A DNA stretch of 11,300 bases from Verrucomicrobiia bacterium (lineage in GTDB: Bacteria > Verrucomicrobiota > Verrucomicrobiia > Limisphaerales > DTLC01). The notes under the pieces were generated by a model. The model was not told where the DNA came from. It searched no databases and was given only the letters and a program-made list of their open reading frames with translations. The position numbers were made by a program, and so were the translations under genes. Of the stretch, positions 8,601 through 11,300 are shown piece after piece. Location of the stretch: NCBI GenBank assembly GCA_025061935.1, contig JANWZY010000078.1, positions 1 to 11,300 on the forward strand, given 5' to 3'. Position 1 is the stretch's first letter; each line of letters opens with the position of its first letter.

Positions 8601-9211
8601 GCATTCGCGCCGAGCAGTTCTGCGACGCCGTGTTCCAAATGCTCGGTCGCGTGCTCACGACGGGGCTGGTCCCGCCCGGCAACGGCACGACCGCGCCGAT
8701 CCAACTGGAAAAAGTCGGCCCGGCCCGGCGCCTGACCGAGCTTGAGTTCTGTTTCCCCCTCGGCCGGCTCGCGCCCGAACCGCTACGCAAGCTGCTCGCC
8801 CAGCATGGCGTGTCCGCATCGGACGAACCCGAACAGCTCAGCTTCAACCCCGTCACGGGCATTTTGAAAGGGTTCATTGACCTCGTGTTCGAGTGGCAGG
8901 AACGTTTTTACATCGTTGACTGGAAATCGAACTGGCTCGGCAACAGCATCGCCGATTACGCGCCGGCAGCGCTGCAGGCCGAGATGAGCCGGCGCAGTTA
9001 TTTCCTGCAGTACCTGCTTTACACGGTCGCGCTGGACAAATACCTCCGGCTGCGCGTGCGCGGGTACGACTACGAGCACCATTTCGGCGGCGTGTTTTAC
9101 ATCTTCGTGCGCGGTGTTGACCCGGCCCAGCCCGAGCTTGGCGTTTACCGCGACAAGCCGGCTGCGCAGTTGATCCGCGAGCTGGCCAAGCTTTTAGGCG
9201 GGCCGAGCTGA
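5633..9211 (+). CDS. recB: RecBCD subunit RecB, 3'-5' helicase and nuclease
   Basis: RecB is the SF1A 3'-5' helicase of RecBCD and carries its single nuclease site, which degrades DNA and, after Chi, yields the 3' tail onto which RecA is loaded. Motifs in order: Walker A ASAGTGKT (residues 23-30, K29 as in E. coli), Ia TYTVAATEEL, IHTIHSFCQR, Walker B DEFQDTD (from D380), III VGDPKQAIYGFRG (about 407-419), IV FNWR, V IHRSKGLEYP (730-739), VI YVALTRAK (799-806). The C-terminal nuclease domain has H962, D1083 (GFIDLVF), D1096 and K1098 (VDWKS), Q1126 and Y1130 (QYLLY), which match E. coli H956, D1067, D1080, K1082, Q1110 and Y1114 with the D-D-K-Q-Y spacing preserved. DYEHHFGGVFY follows. Length is 1192 residues against 1180. 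The ATG overlaps the recC stop (ATGA) and no Shine-Dalgarno is visible, so translation is probably coupled. The YDYEHHFGG segment and the full RecC/RecD context argue against AddA. Confidence 0.97.
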   Translation: MTRPEVFSLETTALQPGSSLIEASAGTGKTYTIAGLFVRLVVEHELSVRQILTVTYTVAATEELRGRVRDMLGRALAAFETGTSDVPFIRELVRRTGARDERKIAALQQALLDFDQAPIHTIHSFCQRTLLDHAFESGELFERELVPDMQPMLLDVLNDLWRKHVLTAGELAIACALKSGLAPESFIPFATAVLRHRHVRVHAPAGIDRLDELVRALAAAFLNLKRVWTDQKRAIRGFFGSGAKWANKPYNDDAAIEAYFAAIEAALEHGEISPDTLAALDMFTQEMLDAHRNKRLNLPAPKHEFFELCTAFGLAQHRFTAGLRRLALDFIRTELRQRADSLSAWTFDDLINRVLDALEGPAGPQLTKLLRAKYKAALIDEFQDTDPVQYAIFRKVFGDGQSFFFLVGDPKQAIYGFRGADVFTYLDAADQVTRRYTLEFNWRAAPGLVRAINTVFSRNPNAFVDERIGFYPVKSAAPDAHAEFVCKGDPGANLVVWLWRRGEKRTRKADIEAQIAEAVAGEIARLVSGAARIGARAIEPADIAVLVPENRQAQLMQRVLSALNIPSVLYTTESLFRSRETAEVQTVLAAIATPTNEAAIKAALATDMLGLTADQINALVADESAWQEVLTRFHGYLELWLARGFIQMFRTLLVRERVRERLLQFADGERRMTNLLHLGEVLHAASTERQLGPGGLLKWIAEQKRRRGLAAEEHQLRLERDEKAVKLVTIHRSKGLEYPIVFCPFSWRPLGRSRSGEQLVWFHEPDTGQLALDLGSNKLEQHAALMRREALAEDVRLLYVALTRAKHRCYFVWGAFDGAAESAPAWVLHPGMCALDPSGTEHAAHSRARASAQQELDEQKLLGDLCALVELAGGTIALADLPEPAATPPQVQQGVAAKLEPRKFSGHIQRDWRVASFSSITAGRDADQPDYDPAWAPEPVEPEPATGMFAFPRGARAGECLHRIFEQLDFTHWADQATKNLIAEQLTAHGIRAEQFCDAVFQMLGRVLTTGLVPPGNGTTAPIQLEKVGPARRLTELEFCFPLGRLAPEPLRKLLAQHGVSASDEPEQLSFNPVTGILKGFIDLVFEWQERFYIVDWKSNWLGNSIADYAPAALQAEMSRRSYFLQYLLYTVALDKYLRLRVRGYDYEHHFGGVFYIFVRGVDPAQPELGVYRDKPAAQLIRELAKLLGGPS

Positions 9212-9226
9212 GTCATACATCCAATG
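9209..9226 (+). promoter_or_regulatory. recB stop to recD start junction, same frame
   Basis: The recB TGA (9209-9211) is followed by GTC ATA CAT CCA and then the recD ATG (9224) in the same reading frame. No Shine-Dalgarno is visible in the spacer or the end of recB. Reinitiation after the recB stop is the simplest route to RecD. Read-through of the single TGA would give a RecB-RecD fusion joined by only a few residues. Confidence 0.6.
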
Positions 9227-11300
9227 AAAAAGTCAAAAACAGCAAAGCAGGAGTCGGCACTCAATCCCTCAGGAGCTGCGCCCGAGCGCACGGGCGCCGG
9301 CGGGCACACGGCCGGCCCACAGCTCGATCCACGAGTCGCCGCGCTGCTCGAGTCGCCAGTGTTCACAGACCTCGACCGTCAATTCGCGAAGTTTGTGGCG
9401 CGACTGGCAGGGACCACATCGCCTGAAGTTGTCCTTGCCGCTGCCATGCTCAGCCGCGCGCGCGCAGACGGGCACACGTGCCTTGACCTCCGGGCCGTGG
9501 CAGGCTCGATCTTCCCCCAGCAACCGGTCGATAACGTCGAGCCAATCGCGTGTCCCGAATTCGGCGCGTGGACCAGGGAACTTACCGCAACTGCCGTGGT
9601 GGGCGCGCCCGGCGAGTTCAAGCCGCTGATCCTGGATCAAGCCGGGCGGCTATACCTGCACAGGTACTGGGAATACGAGCACGCGCTGGCAACGGAAATC
9701 AACCGCCGCGGAAGCGCATCTGCCGGCGCCCCACCCCAAAAAGCATTTCAGCAGATTCTCGAGCGGTTCTTCCCGGCCGCACCTGGCGACGCCGAGCCGA
9801 ACTGGCAACGCATCGCCGCGCAGGTGGCAGTGCAGAAGCAGTTGTGTGTGATCTCAGGCGGGCCGGGCACGGGCAAGACGTGGACGCTTGTGCGTATCTT
9901 GGCGCTGCTCGTCGAGCTTGCGGGGGATAAACCAATCCAGATCGCAGTCGCTGCGCCAACGGGCAAAGCCGCCGCGCGCGTGCAGGAGGAAATCCGTAAG
10001 GCAAAATCACAGTTGCAATGCAGCGAAGCGGCCAAAGCGCGCCTGCCGGAACGCGCATTGACCATTCACAGGTTGCTCGGCGCAAGCCGCGACGCGACCG
10101 CGTTCAGATTCAATCGCGCGAACCCGCTGCCGTTCGATGTCGTCGCCGTGGACGAAGCCGGCATGGTTGACCTTGCGCTCATGGCGCGGCTTGTGGATGC
10201 GCTCGCGCCGCACTCGAAGCTGATTTTGCTCGGGGACAAAGACCAGCTCGCGTCAGTCGAGCCGGGCGCAGTGCTCGGCGATATTTGCGCCGGGCTGGAA
10301 CCGCAACCGGTCCCGGGCGGGAAGAAAGACTTGTACCCGGGCGCGAACCTCGCCGCGCCTGCGCGCACCGCCCCCACACTGGCCGCATGCATTGTCCAGT
10401 TGCAAAAAAACTACAGGTTCAGTCCGCAAAGCCAGATTTACCGGCTCAGCCGCGCCGTGAACGCCGGCGATGCTGCCGAAGCGATCAGAATCCTGCGCGA
10501 CGCGCCGCCCGACGCTGAAAGCGCAGTCCGTTGGGTCGAGTTGCAGAGTTACGCGGAGCTGAAGACGCTGCTTGCGCAACGGCTCGTGACCGGGTTCGCG
10601 GATTATTTCGCTGCGCAGACGCCGGCAGACGCCCTGAATGCGCTCGCGCGGTTCAGAGTCTTATGCGCCCTGCGCGAAGGCCCGTTCGGCGTGATGCACA
10701 TCAACCGGTTGGCCGAGCAAATTTTCGAGGACGCCGGGTTGATAACCGTCACGGGCCCGTTCTACCCGCGCCGGCCAGTCATGATCACCCGGAACGATTA
10801 CAACCTACAACTTTTCAACGGCGACACCGGCGCAATTCTACCTCACCAGCCCGAGGCCGATGCCACCCCCGAGGCACAAACCGCCAAAGGCGAACCCGCG
10901 AAAATTCCTCTCGACACACGCGCCGGCGCGTCAGCGGCACGCGGCGCAAACCCAATTGGCACATTGCCGACAGGAAACGAAGAATTCGGGCGTGAACGCG
11001 CAGTACGCGCATTCTTCGCCGGGCCTGAAGGCGGGCTGCGCGCCGTGTTACCCGCGCGCCTGCCCGAGCACGAAACCGCATACGCAATCACGGTCCACAA
11101 AAGCCAGGGCTCCGAATTCGATCACGTGCTGGTGATCCTGCCCGACCGCGACGTGCCACTGCTGACGCGCGAGCTGATCTACACCGGCATCACACGCGCG
11201 CGCAAAACCGTCGAGATCTGGGCGCCAGAACCAGTGCTCGCTACGGCCATTACGCGCCGCACCACCCGCAGCTCCGGCCTCCGCGACGCACTGTGGCCTG
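9224..11300 (+). CDS. recD: RecBCD subunit RecD, 5'-3' helicase, 3' partial
   Basis: RecD is the SF1B 5'-3' helicase of RecBCD; it leads before Chi and controls the RecB nuclease. The frame is open to the right edge, giving 692 visible residues. Motifs: DGHTCLDL in the N-terminal domain, Walker A GGPGTGKT (212-219), Ia APTGKAAARV, IHRLLGA, Walker B DEAGMVD (310-316; DEASMID in E. coli), III GDKDQLASVEPGAVLGDI (from 337), IV QLQKNYRF (R398), LCALREGPFGV, PVMITRND, FNGDTG, V HKSQGSEFDH (625-634), VI RELIYTGITRARK (649-661). The last residues, RRTTRSSGLRDALWP, match the end of E. coli RecD, so only a few codons and the stop are probably missing. Two oddities: a Lys/Ser/Gly/Pro-rich N-terminal extension of about 40 residues, and an insertion of about 50 residues (540-591) between FNGDTGAIL and RAVRAFFAG where E. 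coli has about five. The start is the first ATG after the recB stop and the only plausible one. Confidence 0.95.
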   Translation, partial: MKKSKTAKQESALNPSGAAPERTGAGGHTAGPQLDPRVAALLESPVFTDLDRQFAKFVARLAGTTSPEVVLAAAMLSRARADGHTCLDLRAVAGSIFPQQPVDNVEPIACPEFGAWTRELTATAVVGAPGEFKPLILDQAGRLYLHRYWEYEHALATEINRRGSASAGAPPQKAFQQILERFFPAAPGDAEPNWQRIAAQVAVQKQLCVISGGPGTGKTWTLVRILALLVELAGDKPIQIAVAAPTGKAAARVQEEIRKAKSQLQCSEAAKARLPERALTIHRLLGASRDATAFRFNRANPLPFDVVAVDEAGMVDLALMARLVDALAPHSKLILLGDKDQLASVEPGAVLGDICAGLEPQPVPGGKKDLYPGANLAAPARTAPTLAACIVQLQKNYRFSPQSQIYRLSRAVNAGDAAEAIRILRDAPPDAESAVRWVELQSYAELKTLLAQRLVTGFADYFAAQTPADALNALARFRVLCALREGPFGVMHINRLAEQIFEDAGLITVTGPFYPRRPVMITRNDYNLQLFNGDTGAILPHQPEADATPEAQTAKGEPAKIPLDTRAGASAARGANPIGTLPTGNEEFGRERAVRAFFAGPEGGLRAVLPARLPEHETAYAITVHKSQGSEFDHVLVILPDRDVPLLTRELIYTGITRARKTVEIWAPEPVLATAITRRTTRSSGLRDALWP

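Noticed and set aside
5633..9211. AddA instead of RecB
   Set aside because: The neighbours are RecC and RecD, the nuclease spacing equals E. coli RecB, and the RecB-type DYEHHFGG segment is present.
10404..10410. Run of seven A in recD as a frameshift or slippage site
   Set aside because: The conserved motif QLQKNYRF reads straight through it in frame and all downstream motifs stay in the same frame.

Overview
The window is GC-rich. It holds the 3' part of a large extracellular Ig-like repeat protein, a non-coding gap of about 390 bases, and a tightly packed recC-recB-recD operon that encodes the RecBCD helicase-nuclease. All genes read left to right. The first gene enters across the left edge. 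recD runs off the right edge, probably within a few codons of its stop. No RNA gene, mobile element or CRISPR array was seen.

The Ig-like protein gives the best taxonomic hint. Cysteine-free Ig modules with a YQW/NxxN style, a 'WDFN...STRGYKDI...RHS...YSTNG' module and a C-terminal 'LExAPTVTGPYTKV...FFRLR' ending are features I associate with secreted proteins of Verrucomicrobiota. This assignment is recalled from family style and was not searched. The GC-rich, strongly biased codon use fits but does not decide it.

Layout: 1-1940 Ig-like protein (5' end missing); 1941-2327 intergenic, with a strong 46-nt imperfect hairpin at 1976-2021 that probably marks the end of the first transcription unit; 2328-5636 recC; 5633-9211 recB, overlapping recC by ATGA; 9224-11300 recD (3' end missing), 12 nt after recB and in the same frame.

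The three rec products should form one heterotrimer. RecB is a 3'-5' SF1A helicase with the only nuclease active site. RecC is an inactive helicase/nuclease-like scaffold that splits the strands and reads Chi. RecD is the 5'-3' SF1B helicase. All helicase motifs of RecB and RecD and all the RecB nuclease residues I know are intact, so a working enzyme is expected for double-strand-break repair and destruction of foreign linear DNA. I see no new defence system. The points most worth checking are changes at several RecC positions that contact Chi in E. coli, a roughly 50-residue low-complexity insertion in RecD between its helicase motifs, a RecD N-terminal extension, weak or absent ribosome binding sites in the operon, and the hairpins at the end of the first gene.
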